A stretch of 64,000 bases of DNA from positions 15,302,323 through 15,366,322 of the forward strand of contig OY755188.1 in assembly GCA_963576735.1 (NCBI GenBank), in the 5' to 3' direction. A program made the position numbers and the translations under genes. How positions within the stretch are numbered: the stretch's first letter is position 1; every line of letters starts with the position of its first letter. This DNA comes from Bedellia somnulentella. Lineage: Eukaryota > Arthropoda > Insecta > Lepidoptera > Bedelliidae. Below the pieces are notes generated by a model. That model ran no database searches. It saw nothing but the letters and a program-made list of their open reading frames with translations, and was not told where the DNA came from. Shown piece after piece: positions 31,501 through 42,888 of the stretch.

Positions 31501-34500
31501 GACCGTCGGTCCTGGGCCCTGTTTAATAAAACTGACAATCCGACATTTATGTCAAAAACTGACAAATTTTTTGGATTGTCAGGCTAAGCTTGTTTAATAA
31601 AAATGACAATTATGCCCGACATTGACAGGTAAAATCACTGCAAATTATCACTACCTATACGCGTTTAAAACAACTAAGGAATTCGCAAAAACCATTGTCG
31701 AGTTCAATTATAATTGTCCTTGACAAATTTGTCGCATTGTCACGACATATTTGTCAATTCCTGACATATTTGTTTATTTAATGAAGTAAAATAGGAAAAT
31801 CATGAGATTAAATATTTATATTCAATATCCTATTGTTTGTTTGCTATTGGTTGATTTAATTTGTCGCAAAATGGAAATGAGATCCGTTACAGAAACGTAG
31901 AAATTGATTTTGTTTTTCTGGCATCGTCGGTGCTACCTTGGCTGTAGCTGAACAAAGTATTCATCATGACTACTTTCACTGCTCGATGTAAGCACCATCA
32001 TTTTGAGCAAACGGCTCAAATGCCTTTAAATGCTTGTGTGACACACGGTAAGGCCACCTGTCAGGATTGTCCGACAATCACACAAATATATCGATATGTC
32101 ATGACAATTTACTGTTCAATAAAGCAGAATTGATAAGTTTTTCACGACAAATTGTCACCTGTCACCTGTCGCGCTAAAAGTTTTATTGAACAGAAAAATT
32201 ACGAATTGTCATGGTTATCCGACATATTTGTCAATTTTTCACCTTAACAAATTTGTCACTTGAAATGTTTATTAAACAGAAACTTGTCGAATTATAGAAT
32301 TGTCATACTTGACATATATTAATAAATAAAGGAGAGAAATTTTCGACACAGGCGGGAATTGAACCCGCGACCTCGAATATACGCCCCCGTCGCTCTGCCA
32401 ATTGAGCTAGCGCGTCAATGGCTGCCAGTGCAAAATTTTTCTATCCTTTGTTTCATTTTCCACTTTTAAGTAGTGTTTGCGTTCCCTACCTCCGATTTTT
32501 TTACAAATTAGCAAGGCCACTTGTCTACGTTTTCAGATAGAATGCAAATGTTGATATCGCCTATCACATAATTTGAATGTTTTTTTTGTTCATGAAAACC
32601 TCATGTGGGGATTATTACTAATAAATAAAGAATAAATAAAGGAAAGCAAAATTTTGACACAGGCCGGAATCAAACCCGCGACCTCCGATATATGCCCCCG
32701 TCGCTCTGCCGATTGAGCTACCGTGTCAATGGCAATGACAAAAAAAACATTCAAACTTGACATACTACTCTGTGTATAAAGTATCGGGAATATGTCAATA
32801 AAAAGACCCGCGTAAAAGAGCTACGACCAAAGAAAACATCGAATCAAGAAGCTAGTGCTCGAAAATCGACGTATGAGTCTGAGAGAGTTGGCTTGTGAGG
32901 TGAACATATCTTTTAAGTCCGTCCACAACATTCTCATTGACATTTTAGGCATGAAACGCGTCGCCGCTCGACTAGTTCCAAAAGAGCTCAATTTTGTTCA
33001 AAAAGCGCAGCGAAAGCATGTCGCTGAAGACATGGTTTCCCGAGCTTCTACGGATCCGACCTTTATGAAACGTATAATAACTGGCGACGAGACATGGGTT
33101 TATGAGTACGACATGCAAACAAGCCAACAGTCTTCAGAATGGCGTCTCGAAAACGAGCCGAAACCCAAAAATCCCGTGGCAAAGTCGCTCCAAAATCAAG
33201 GTGATGCTAACAGTTTTTTTTTTACTACCGTGGTGTGGTTCACTCCGAATTCCTCCCAGAGGGAGAAACAATGAATAAAGAATATTATTTAGGCGTCATG
33301 GAGCGTTTGCGTGCGAGTATCCGCCGAAAACGTCCAGATTTGTGGCAACACAACTCTCACATGCGGCACCATGATAATGCACCATCACACACAGCCATTA
33401 TAGTGAAAGAGTTTTTAGCGAAAAATTCAACAAAAGTTCTCGACCAAGCACCGTATTTACCTGATATGGCTTCGTCTGACTTTTTTTATTTCCCAAGTTA
33501 AAATTACCACTTCGAGGAAAACGTTTTGAGTCGATAGAAGCCATAAAAGAAAATTCGCTGAATGAGCTAAAGGCCATACCGCAAATAGCCTATGAAAAAT
33601 GTATGGAAGACTGGGTGAAGCGGTGGAGATGTTGAATTGCAAGCGATGGGGCCTACTTTGAAGGAAGGCGATAAAATAAATTTAAATGAATAATTTGTAT
33701 TTTTTTCAGTATGATTGTCAGTTTTATTAAACAGGGCCCTGACCGTCAGCACGTTAGATACGTTGTACTGATGTGCGTACGGAATGGTCAGTACGGCTCT
33801 GAACGCTCTTTAAAATTTCGTTTGCAAATTAGATTATAGCTACGGACGACTGACGACGGTCAGTTTAGCTTTGAACACATCCTTAGAGGACATTTTCAGA
33901 GGATAATTTATACACTACTTACCAATACCATTATATGAAAACTGATAGTTTAAGCCTTTTTTGTTTATTGTTGCCTGAAATACAGGTAAATTACCTAGCT
34001 CAGGAACAGGAAATTGTTATATTTTGTACTTTAAATAACTAACTAGGTTAAGACGAATATTATGTACCTTTGAAAACTGTTTTTTTTTTATTTTCTTATC
34101 TCTATTTTTGCAACGATGGAAGAAAGTTAATTTCGTGTCTTAATAAAACATTAGTTTATGCGAAAAAAACGAGTACATAAACCAAACAAAGACTTGATAA
34201 ATTAATGGGGACTGGAGAACAATTCAAATTATTCATCAGTGGTTTTAGCCATATTTTGATTGAAAAATAGCCAGGCAGAAGGGAAAAGGTTTGACTCCAA
34301 TGAATAGATCATGCGCGAAACCAGCAATACCTATTTTGAAGTGTTGCCTAAGCCCTTGCCTAAGTTGAAAAATGCTGAAACGAAGAGAAACGCTGTATAA
34401 AGTGAATTGAGTTAGAAGCCAATTACGTTGAAAAATAACTAACATAAATAAAACAAAATCTACTCCCTGTCTATGTCTAATTATTAGCAGACTTATCACT

Positions 34501-35777
34501 CCTCGAAATCCAGATTTTCTGATACTGTTAAAGTCGCAAATGCAGATTCGGAGTGAAAAGAATTGTACTAAGTAACTGTTGGCGTAATTTTTTTCAAAAG
34601 AGATATATATATATATATACATAACATAAAAATAACCCAAAATGAGTTATATTGCATATCGTATTTTCGATACAAACTCAACATTCGCGCTGCATTTACC
34701 CGAAGGTTTGACAGAGGTACTAATACTTCTGAACATCATGTGACATTTCTGCCAACCCTCACGCCAACTATATTCCGAGTACTAGAGTAAGATATCTTGC
34801 TTAACTCACACCTGGGTTTATAAAGTGCTGTGTAATGTCGGCTTAGAATATCACTACCCAATTTCTTCCGGTTGGTGTACGTAAGAGGCGACTAACGGTA
34901 TTGGGGCTTTTAAGGGATTTTTGGACGATGCGGTTGGAGACCCATCACCAACAACCTTTATTTTATCATCTTTTCCCTACTCAACTTTCCAAAAGTGGCT
35001 GAGGAATTTCGAATTCCTTAGCTCTGGCTACCCCTTCTAGGGATTTATAGCCTTGAGAATGAGTATTATGTATGTACCTGGGTTTATAAATGTCAAAAAC
35101 CGGTTTGAGTGAAAAGGACACCAAATGTACTTCGTAAATCATTAATGGTTATTTTTTTATCATTTGTTCGCTTATCATAATATTGCATAGAATTCGCAAG
35201 GAAAGTGCATTAACTTTATTTCTAGACCTTTTTTGCATACTTGACTTTTAAAATTCTACGAACTATGAGAAGAGTAGAAAACAACTCAAACTCAAATGTT
35301 CAAGTCGTATATCCCCGAAGGGGTTGGCAGAGATACTAATACTTCTTAATACAAGGTAACAATATTACCTACCTACGTTTTGCTTGGACACTGTACTCAC
35401 GTGATAGTGATAGGGGGCAGGCCTATCGCTATCGCCGTTTTGTACAAATACACTATCACGTGACGAAGGACAACTTAGCCATGTGGGTTTTCCCTCGCCG
35501 TTAACAACCATGATAAATTAACCACACATATGACTTAAGAAAATAAAAATTGGTGAATTTTGCTTGGATGCCCAACCCAGGATTTGAACCTTCATCATCA
35601 TCATCACCATCATCCTCATCATCATCATTCTACCTACTGAGCTATCACGAAGAAAACAAGACCAAAAATAAATACAATAAGGATATAATTTAAGCTACTT
35701 ACAACAGTCATTTGCACTGAAACAAGCAACAATAAAGAAGCTACACAGGATAGGCTAAGACACTTATTGTTCTTCAT
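28558..35777 (-). CDS. Odorant-binding protein OBP-D, complete five-exon gene
   Basis: Secreted OBP, 153 residues. Exons: 35777-35703 (25-residue signal peptide, MKNNKCLSLS...), 31459-31292 (56 codons), 30392-30281, 29618-29545 and 28590-28558. Introns are GT/AG, phases 0,0,1,0, and the frame is open to TAG. The six canonical cysteines fall at residues 42, 70, 74, 115, 128 and 137 (X27, X3, X40, X12, X8). Two further cysteines occur after the signal peptide, at 60 (LEKVC) and 152 (C-terminal MACQ); both are also present in OBP-E. Intron 1 (4.2 kb) holds a nested DNA-transposon block whose outer edge lies only 19 nt from the exon 2 acceptor. Exon 3 is followed within 40 nt by a SINE-A copy. 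OBP-E is the closest paralogue (shared signal-peptide start MKN-KC, identical exon 2, 3 and 4 lengths). Confidence 0.92.
28640..29025 (-). repeat. SINE-B
   Basis: Reverse copy starting about 50 bases upstream of OBP-D exon 5, with head ACTGAGCTATCACGCCG on the plus strand. Confidence 0.8.
29158..29518 (+). repeat. SINE-B, full length
   Basis: Head GATAGTCCAGTGGGTAGA, B-box-like GTTCCAATCCTG and tail GTGAACGTTTATG. Ends about 27 bases from OBP-D exon 4. Confidence 0.8.
29692..29945 (-). repeat. SINE-A, diverged
   Basis: Reverse copy with a short internal repeat (TATCATTGGTT twice, near 29800-29830). Confidence 0.7.
29995..30244 (-). repeat. SINE-A, full length
   Basis: Reverse copy whose head ends 36 bases from the OBP-D exon 3 donor. 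Confidence 0.85.
30752..30870 (-). repeat. RTE-like LINE 3' fragment
   Basis: (CATA)n, TTACGCCGTTAGTTCCC, CGATCGTCACTTTG; the antisense 3' end of the LINE seen in full at 45344-47090. Followed by SINE-A remnants. Confidence 0.65.
30981..31234. mobile_element. Foldback MITE, PIF/Harbinger-like
   Basis: Near-perfect inverted repeat; arms of about 110 bp start GGGCCGGCGCTGACTG. The loop is about 25 bp and one arm has an extra 10 bases. TAA stands on both sides (30978-30980 and 31233-31235, within a base), the typical 3-bp duplication of PIF/Harbinger. It interrupts the 3' end of a SINE-A copy (GGCCGT on one side, AAGTATATGTATG on the other). Confidence 0.7.
32325..32422 (-). repeat. SINE-C (tRNA-like), copy 1
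   Basis: On the minus strand TAGCTCAATTGGCAGAGCG (A box) and GGTTCAATTCC (B box), with a good D-arm and T-arm. The anticodon arm is not convincing and a second near-identical copy follows, so this is a SINE rather than a tRNA gene. Confidence 0.7.
32578..32742 (-). repeat. SINE-C, copy 2 with body
   Basis: Head GACACGGTAGCTCAATCGGC, acceptor-stem pairing GACACGG with CTGTGTC, then a body containing TCCCCACATGAGG. The same body piece is seen at 23197, 39490, 59128 and 61127. Confidence 0.7.
32790..33690 (+). pseudogene. Decayed mariner transposase
   Basis: Mariner-family transposase in at least three frames. 32855-33274 has the second helix-turn-helix and the first catalytic Asp (ITGDETWVYEY). 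A frame change near 33220-33240 leads to HHDNAPSHT (second Asp). LPDMASSDFFYFP (third Asp) is followed by a stop at about 33500, and the tail (EDWVKRW-like, then AYFEG) is in another frame. The N-terminal helix-turn-helix is missing. It is not closely related to the mariner at 59168. Confidence 0.8.
33890..34680. other. AT-rich intronic sequence
   Basis: Inside OBP-D intron 1. A short (TA)n tract at about 34601-34618; no gene recognised. Confidence 0.4.
34827..35076 (+). repeat. SINE-A, full length with target duplication
   Basis: Flanked by CCTGGGTTTATAAA on both sides (34811-34824 and just after the tail), a clean 14-bp target-site duplication. Confidence 0.88.
35283..35649 (-). repeat. 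SINE-B with (CAT)n expansion
   Basis: Reverse copy. A CATCAT-rich tract at 35590-35629 interrupts the tRNA-like head. Its edge lies about 55 bases from OBP-D exon 1. Confidence 0.75.
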
Positions 35778-36121
35778 TATGATTAGATTTATAAAACCTA
35801 AATGGTTTATTCTCTCCACAACCACAAACTGTAATGTAGCAAAAACGTTCTATCTAGAATATATATGTAAGATAATAACTACGTTAAGGTTTAATAGTTA
35901 TAATTTTTTTTGCATTCACACTATTGAGAGTCGTGATTGACTCTATAATTTACACTTAAAACGGGGGGAAAACGTAGATTAAATGTGTATTGATATATAT
36001 CTTCCTTTCTTTTCAACTATATTATAGACATTTCGTTGTAAATGAGGGAGTAGTATCACTTATATGATGGAGGTCTGGTGCAAGTGATAAAAAATAGTTT
36101 TCTATTATTTTTACATGATAC

Positions 36122-36491
36122 ATAACATAACATATAACATAAACGTTCACGCCGAATATCCCCGAAGGGGTTGGCAGAGGTACTAATACTTCTGAACATC
36201 ACGTGACTTTGTCACCTGGTGTTCAGAGTACCCACGTTTTGCATAGACAGTGTACTCACGTGATAGGGGGCAGGCCTATCGCCGTTTTGTACGAATACAC
36301 TGTCACATGACTAAGTATAACTCAGCCATGTGGGTTTCCTCACGATGTTTTCCCTCACCGTTAACAACCATGATAAATTAACCACACATATGTCTTTAGA
36401 AAAGACAAATTGGTGTAGGCCCGACCCACGATTTGAACACTAGTCGTTTGCACGATAACCGAGTGTTCTACCCACTGGGCTATCACGGTTG
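36122..36491 (-). repeat. SINE-B, full length (reference description)
   Basis: About 370 bp. Read on the minus strand it starts with a tRNA-like head (GTGATAGCCCAGTGGGTAG, then a GTTCAAATC-type B box), continues with AATTGGTC/TCTTTTCTAAAGACAT, GGTGAGGGAAAACATCGTG, GGCGATAGGCCTGCCCCCTA, ACCCCTTCGGGGAT and ends GTGAACGTTTATG with (TTATG)n. The internal A and B boxes imply RNA polymerase III transcription. Its tail differs from SINE-A, suggesting a different LINE partner. Confidence 0.85.
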
Positions 36492-36553
36492 TTACAATTA
36501 TATTGATTTATACTAGGATATGTTTTAGAAATTTCAATGTTTTTTAGGGTTCT

Positions 36554-36781
36554 ACATACATACATATACTCACGGCTGTAATTCCCTAGAAGGGGTTATA
36601 AATTCCTCAGCCACTTTTGGAAGTTGCGTGGGGAAATGATGGTGAAATAAAGGTTTTTGGTGATGGGTCTCCAACCGCATCGCCCAAAAATCCCTTAAAA
36701 GCCCCAATACCGTTAGTCGCCTCTTACGTTCACCCACCGGAAGAAATGGGGCAGTGCTATTCTAAGCCGACACTACACAGC
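36554..36781 (-). repeat. SINE-A, slightly shortened
   Basis: Flanked by an unusually long direct repeat: about 50 bases around TTGATTTATACTAG precede it (36497-36551) and recur after it (36809-36866). Confidence 0.8.
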
Positions 36782-37097
36782 ACATGCAGCATATTTTTAC
36801 ATGATACAATGGTATTGATTTATACTAGAATATGTTTTAGAATTTTCAATGTTTTTTAGGGTTTCAATGGTAACAAACTCCTAGACTCAAGTAAACGTCC
36901 CACTTAACCTCTCCACATATTAGTTCGATACAAAGATACATACATACTCGTATATATACACAGTCTATAAAATATATTTCGTGCATTGTTAATTATAACT
37001 TCAAATCAAATAATTAACAAATACAATTTACAATTAATAGAACATGTTTACATCCGGTACAAAATTAAATAATATAAAAAATATTTTTAAAATCACT

Positions 37098-37215
37098 GCC
37101 GCTAGGGGGTTGGGTACCCATTATAGTAGGCATAGACTACCGATGGCCATCGCAATTTCTACAAAACTGGCAAACCTCTCTAGCTTCGTTTACATCCATC
37201 AATCTTCTCATACAC
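37098..37215 (-). repeat. RTE-like LINE 3' fragment
   Basis: GGTTGGGTACCCATT, GGCATAGACTACCGATGG and CTCTAGCTTCGTTTACATCC; short, decayed. Confidence 0.55.
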
Positions 37216-37296
37216 GGTAACTTGTTTACATACACACATTTACTCACGGCTTTAAATCCCAAAAAGGGATAGCCAAAGCTAAGGTGTGAATATATA

Positions 37297-37459
37297 GCCG
37301 TGTAGTGTCGGCTTAGAATAACACTACCCCATTTCTACCCGTGGGTAGAAATGGGGTAGTGTTTCTACCCGTGGTTTCCCAATCAACTTCCAAAAGTGGC
37401 TGAGGAATTTGTCATTCCAAAGCTCTGGCTACCCCGTTAAGAGATTTATAGCCGTGAGT
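37297..37459 (+). repeat. SINE-A, internally rearranged
   Basis: The head runs into a small inverted repeat (TTTCTACCCGTGGGTAGAAA) and then skips to the TCAACTTCCAAAAGTGG section. Confidence 0.7.
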
Positions 37460-37471
37460 ATTTTTATACGA

Positions 37472-38008
37472 GCAACCTGTGGGTGTGCTACACGCGGAGA
37501 TCGTACGACGCCCTCCGTGTGCAATACAACAACGCTTTCAGGGCGTTGATGCGTCTGCCCCGGTTCTGTAGCGCGTCGGGGATGTTCACAGAGGCACGGG
37601 TCGATTGTTTTTACACTACAATGCGAAAACGAGCAACCTCCGTCGCGCGCAGAATTAGGGACAGTGAAAATCGATTACTCGCAGTTGTCGCTGACCGAAT
37701 TGACGGACCTTTTACCAGGCACTGGATGTCACTACACAAGCCGGTGCCTGCTTGGTCAAGAATGTTATAATTTAATTAATTGAATAAATTGTTCAATTGT
37801 TATTTTCTAATTAATTCATTATATAATTATTATTTTTTTATCATTATTATTTTAAATTGCTGCATGTTTTGTTAATTATCTGTCTAATTTGATTTAATTA
37901 ATTAATTTATGTGTTGGTATTTAATTTTGATTTGATTTTGTTTTGTTTATATTTTATGGGCCAGATGTAGATGCCTGAAATAAAGATTTATTTATTTATT
38001 TATATGTA
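37472..38008 (+). pseudogene. LINE reverse transcriptase C-terminal fragment with 3' UTR
   Basis: 37483-37770 encodes a terminal RT fragment (ALMRLPRFCSASGMF then an Arg-rich stretch and TRHW), typical of lepidopteran LINE proteins. It ends at TAA, followed by 200 bases of AT-rich 3' UTR, AATAAAG and (TTTA)n. 5'-truncated, so immobile. Confidence 0.65.
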
Positions 38009-38215
38009 TGTATGTATGTGTATGGCTTTGCACTGACAGTTTGTCAATTTGTTAGCGTCAGGATTAAGACTAGTCTTACAACTAGAAAAAGACCGATCAG
38101 GTGAAACGAATTAAAAGCCAAACATAGACACAAAGAGCGGATCCTCATCAACAAACCAACCAGCTTCAGATCAGGCAACAATAGGCCGACTTTCCAACAA
38201 TTTTGGAAAGTTGAG

Positions 38216-38384
38216 TGGCGATAGGCCTGCCCCCTATCACGTGAGTACACTGTGCATGCAAAACGTGGGTACTCTGAACAACAGGTGAGAAAGTCACGTG
38301 ATGTTCAGAAGTATTAGTACCTCTGCAAACCCCTTCGGGGTTATTCGGCGTGAACGTTTATGTTTATGTTATGTTATGTTGAGT
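38216..38384 (+). repeat. SINE-B 3' half
   Basis: Starts GGCGATAGGCCTGCCCCC, tail GTTATGTTATG. It is followed directly by SINE-A pieces in both orientations up to about 38675. Confidence 0.75.
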
Positions 38385-38906
38385 GTAGAAAAGACGGAAA
38401 AATTAAGATTGTTAGTGATGGGTCTCCCACCGCATCGCCCAAAAACCCTTATAAGCCCCCAATACCGTTAGTCGCCTCTTACGTACGGTGGGTGTTCGTA
38501 AGAGACGACTAATGGTATTTTGTGGGATGGCGGTTGGAGACTACCACCTAACCGTTATTTTACAATCTACAATCTTTTCCCCACTCAACTTCCAAAAGCG
38601 GCTTAAAATTTTCTTATTCTTATATTTAGTAGATATGGTTACCCTTTTTAGGGATTTGTAGCCTTAAATATATGTATTTGTTAGTGATAGTATGTATTTT
38701 TTTGTATTGAAGAAACTCTTACTACCCTTGCAAAAATATGACGTATATTTTTTTCTTTTAAATGCGATAGAGGGTTTTTGCTCGAGATTTCTTAGAGAAA
38801 TCCACGCCGAGTCGAGACGAGAAAAAATACCTTGAGAAATCGAGAACTCGAGATATGAATCGAAAAACAAAATTCAAATTAAAATCCCGCAGTTTTTGTC
38901 TTTTAC

Positions 38907-39272
38907 ATAACATAACATAAACGTTCACGCCGTTTATCCTCGAAGGGGTTGGCAGAGGTACCAATACTCCTGAACTCACATGGCAAGCGCCATCTAGTTT
39001 CCAGAGAAGGTACCCACGTTTTGCTTAGACAGTGTACTCACATGATAGGGGGCAGGCCTATCGCCGTTTTGTACGAATACACTGTCACATGACTAAGTAC
39101 AACTCAGCCATGTGGGTTTCCTCACGATGTTTTCCCTCACCGTTAACAACCATGATAAATTAACCACACATATGTCTTTAGAAAAGACAAATTGGTGTAG
39201 GCCCGACCCAGGATTCGAACACTAGTCGCTTGCACGATAACCAAGTGTTCTACCCACTGGGCTATCACGGTT
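38907..39272 (-). repeat. SINE-B, full length
   Basis: Reverse copy, head CACTGGGCTATCACGG on the plus strand and tail (CATAA)n. Confidence 0.85.
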
Positions 39273-39850
39273 GGATTTTTTCTATATCTGGCAACATTGT
39301 CATCAAAATAAGTAACAGATTCTCTGCAGAGCAATTAATGCTCCAGTGTTTTTAGAAGCATATTTTTTAAGAAAGTTGAAAATATATTGATTAGTTGTAA
39401 ATTAATAAGATTATTATTATTGATCTCTAAACATTCCATCCAAAGAATGACCAATTATACCCCTAGTAAAAGAATGTGATTTATAAATCCTAAATAAAGT
39501 TTTGTTCATGGAAAGTTCATTTTGGGATTATTACCACGCACTCGAACCCGCGACCTTCCGGGAATTTTTTTTCTGTCCTTAATTGATTGAGATTATTGAT
39601 CTGAATATCCAAAAAATACTTTGAATATTCAAAGACTGCGTAAAGTTGATAATAAATATTGATGTTGTTAAATTTTTATTTCAAATTTTAAATTATACTA
39701 TACATTTTATATGTACAAAATTTTTCTCGAACGCCTCGAGAAACTCGAAAATGGCTGTCGAGAATTCTTGAGCCTGGAGAAATAAATATGTCGAGAAATC
39801 GAAAACCCTAATGTGATAGTTAAAGACAATTTCAAAGACCTTGAAAATAA

Positions 39851-40088
39851 CAGCTTAGAATAACACTACCCCATTTCTACCCGTGGGTGATCGTAAGATG
39901 CGACTAAGGGTATAGAGGCTTTTTGAGTGATTTTTGGGCGATGTGGTTGGAGACCCGTCACCAATAACATTTATTATTACCATCTTTTCCCCAATCAACT
40001 TTCAAAAGTGGCTGAGGAATTTCTCATTCCAAAGCTCTGGCTACCCCGTTAAGGAATTTATAGCCGTGAGTATATGTATGTATGTATG
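39851..40088 (+). repeat. SINE-A, 5'-truncated by about 15 bases
   Basis: Starts CAGCTTAGAATAACAC; variant with CGTGGGTGATCGTAAGATG and CCCGTTAAGGAATTTATAG. Confidence 0.8.
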
Positions 40089-40279
40089 AATTATAGAAAT
40101 AAAGCAATACCCTTGATAGAGTGTAATTCGCTCAACATACACGCGCTAGAGAATTACTATTAAACCCAACATAGTTATTATCTTTTCTATAAAACCACGA
40201 TTATATGTTTTGTCACGTCATTTGGTTACTGCTGTGAAAACTGAACTATCTTTATATATTATTTCTGTAAGCCTCTTTC

Positions 40280-40640
40280 TTGCCCGGAAGCCTGTGGCGC
40301 GATGAGTTAAGCTAGAAATTTGGTTCAGGTATCGTTTTGTACAGTTCGCGGCCGTGGTGTGCACGAAATTCAGACATCTGATGTAACTTGATTAAGTTAA
40401 TTGTGACAGAGTTTCGATTTTGGCCCATAGACTTTGCTTGAGTGTCATAAGCGCGCGCAAACTTTAGTCGATCAGAGATGCGCTGTGATTGGTCGGATTT
40501 TTTTCAAACCGGCCAATCAGAAAAATTCACTAGAATTTCAAAAGAGCTGCGCTGTGATTGGTCTGAAAATTTCAAAATAAACTCATTTTATTGGACGCGA
40601 CGTAGTCGCGCCAGGGTTACCCACTAGTTTATTTTAATTT
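40280..40640. repeat. GC-richer segment with repeated GATTGG/CCAAT boxes
   Basis: GCGCTGTGATTGGTC occurs twice (near 40480 and 40550), with CCAATCAG between them and ATTGGACGCG after. No frame. Possibly a transposon promoter or terminal fragment. Confidence 0.4.
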
Positions 40641-40669
40641 TCTAATTCAAATTCAAATGAAGGACTATG

Positions 40670-40905
40670 TGATTAACGGTCAGGGAAAACATCGTCAGGA
40701 AACCTACATTACTTAGTTGTACTTAGTCATGTGATATTTTTTTCTTACGAAACGGCGATAGGCCTGCCCCCTATCATGTGAGCACACTGTCCAAACAAAA
40801 CGTGGGTATTCTGAACACCGGTTGACAATGTCACGTGATGTTTAGAAGTATTAGTACCTCTGCCAACTCCTTCGGGGTTATACGGTGTGAACGTTTAAGT
40901 TTCAG
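40670..40905 (+). repeat. SINE-B, head missing
   Basis: From GATTAACGGTCAGGGAAAACATCG to GGTGTGAACGTTTAAG. Confidence 0.75.
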
Positions 40906-41094
40906 TGACTATAATGTGTCTGATTTTTTTACTTTTTTCCTAACATTGACTGTAAGTTTCTATCGGTTAATTAGTTTAGATAGTTAAAGGATAAAGTTAG
41001 TTATTAAGCCGTTTTTTTATTTTAAGTACAGTTCAAGACATATGGTGCTATGGTAAATTTGACAGTATTTGAGTAAATATTTTGAAACAACTAA

Positions 41095-41720
41095 CTTACT
41101 TATTTAATATCGTATACTTCCATCTCATTCTAACCGTTATCGTGTCGATAAAATTCAAACACCACTCGTACTAGCCGGGCAGATATTTATATTTGTACTC
41201 AGCAATGTTTTACTTATCTATAACTAGTGGTACGCCCCGGCTTCGCATGGATAGTGTTAATATTTTTTACTGTTTACTCCCTACGACATTTAGCGTAATC
41301 ATATATATCCTATGTTCTTTTCCTGGTTCTAAGCTACCTTTCCAACAATTTTTAGGCAGATCGGTTCATCTGTTCTCGGTTAAAAATAGTGTAACTAACA
41401 ACACTTTCTTTTATATATAGATAAGTATTGTTATTCTTCGATCTTAATCAGCCCGGCTAGTACGAGCCGTGTTTAAACTAGTTATCGCGTAGGATAAAGC
41501 AGCCATCTCTTACGCACTTACTTAGCATCGTATACTGCCATCTCATTCTAACCGTTATCGTGTCGATAAAATAGTGCTCGTGCTTGCCCTTCTGCATAGA
41601 AAGTACGAGCGACCTTTTAACTAGATATCGCTTGGTATAAAACAGCCATCTCTTTCGCACTTACGTAGTGTCATCTCATTCTAACCGATATCTTGTCGAA
41701 TAAATTGCGCTTGTGCTAGG
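41095..41720 (+). repeat. Cluster of dispersed repeat K
   Basis: Three copies (about 41095-41180, 41465-41590, 41600-41720) sharing TCATCTCATTCTAACCG-type and CGATAAAATAG-type segments. They enclose a repeat with ACGCCCCGGCTTCGCATGG (41230-41420). Confidence 0.55.
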
Positions 41721-41724
41721 CTCC

Positions 41725-41729
<5 letters not shown>

Positions 41730-41757
<28 letters not shown>
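41730..41757. repeat. (TA)n microsatellite
   Basis: About 14 uninterrupted TA units. Confidence 0.9.
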
Positions 41758-41761
<4 letters not shown>

Positions 41762-42207
41762 TGCAGTATTATTTTGTTTGTAACTGTATTTGTGTGTTCT
41801 GTGCGGTGTGATGCTCGCGATGTCATTTGTATCGTTGATGACTTAATACTTATATTTATCATAAATCAAGCTCATATTTATTTATATGTTTGTATATTTT
41901 TATTATAGTATGGAGTCAGTAGCAAAACGTCTGTGCTAAAACAATTTAAAAAACCTTTTGTAAGCTCCTTTGTAGCTCTTTGAGACGAAAATCGTTATGT
42001 TTGCATTTTATTGTAAGTTTATGTTTTTGTAAATAATAATGTTCTTATGTTGAAAATAATTTTCCTCTCTGCTCAGCTAATTATTGTTTATCTTCCTTCT
42101 TAAATAACAGACAATTATCATTTGTTTATCATATTTTTTTTCAAAAGCATCATGACAAAAGACAAATATTTTATGAATTTCTGATATGTATTTAAGGAAA
42201 AGGAATT

Positions 42208-42455
42208 GCTGTGTAGTGTCGACTTAGAATAGCACTACCCCATTTCTTCCGGTGGGTGTACGTAAGAGGCGACTAACGGTATTGGGGCTTTTAAGGGATT
42301 TTTGGGCGATGCGGTTGGAGACCCATCACCAACAACCTTTATTTTACCATCTTTTCCCCAATCAACTTTCCAAACGTGGCTGAGGAATTTCTAATTCCTT
42401 AGCTCTGGCTACCCCTTCTAGGTATTTATAGCCGTGAGTATATGTATGTATGTAT
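42208..42455 (+). repeat. SINE-A, full length with target duplication
   Basis: ATGTATTTAAGGAAAA occurs at 42186 and again immediately after the tail, a target-site duplication of about 16 bp. Very close to consensus, so young. Confidence 0.88.
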
Positions 42456-42888
42456 TTAAGGAAAAACATCACTTACAGAATATGAGCTGACCCGACAAAT
42501 TTCGTACCATACTGTCAAATTTGCTTATGACAAAGCTTAAGGCGTTTTTTCCCAGTACTCTTAGTTCAATCGGGCGTGAATATTTTATTGGTAATTTTTG
42601 GAATAACAAGTATTCTATGTTACAATTTGGGTAATTATCTAGCATTCTGCCAAATTTCATTCATATACATTATGTACATGAGGAGCCCTTTTGCCTCAAA
42701 CACACAAACATCTTAACTTTCGCATTTATAACATAAATAGGAGAATTAATAAATTAATCAGTAAAGAATCTAACAATATTTTATAGAAATATGTTTAAAT
42801 CAGGAATAAAATACGCAAAAGTTTTTTTTTTCGAAAATTGCTAACCTTATAATGAAACGTTAATCCTAGCGGTACCTGAGATAAAAAC

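Larger units (their letters stand above)
31516..33739. mobile_element. 2.2-kb composite insertion with GGGCCCTGTTTAAT termini
   Basis: Ends GGGCCCTGTTTAATAAAACT and its exact complement at 33720-33739. Several internal GTTTAATAAAAxTGACAA boxes recur near both ends. The interior has two SINE-C copies and a decayed mariner transposase. Family uncertain. Confidence 0.65.
31479..33883. mobile_element. Short-TIR MITE carrying a nested insertion
   Basis: Outer ends AGGGTGTGTTCA and TGAACACATCCT are inverted, with GACCGTC just inside both. The left arm is only about 37 bp before the insertion and the right part about 145 bp after it. It lies 19 nt upstream of the OBP-D exon 2 splice acceptor. Confidence 0.6.

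Noticed and set aside
32345..32420. Possible tRNA gene (good A box, B box, D-arm and T-arm)
   Set aside because: The anticodon arm does not pair well, a second diverged copy lies 290 bp away with a SINE body attached, and heads recur elsewhere in the window. Called SINE-C.
42469..42660. 63-codon minus-strand frame starting MKFGRMLDNY
   Set aside because: Looks like a short transposon-derived or chance frame; I could not place it in any family.
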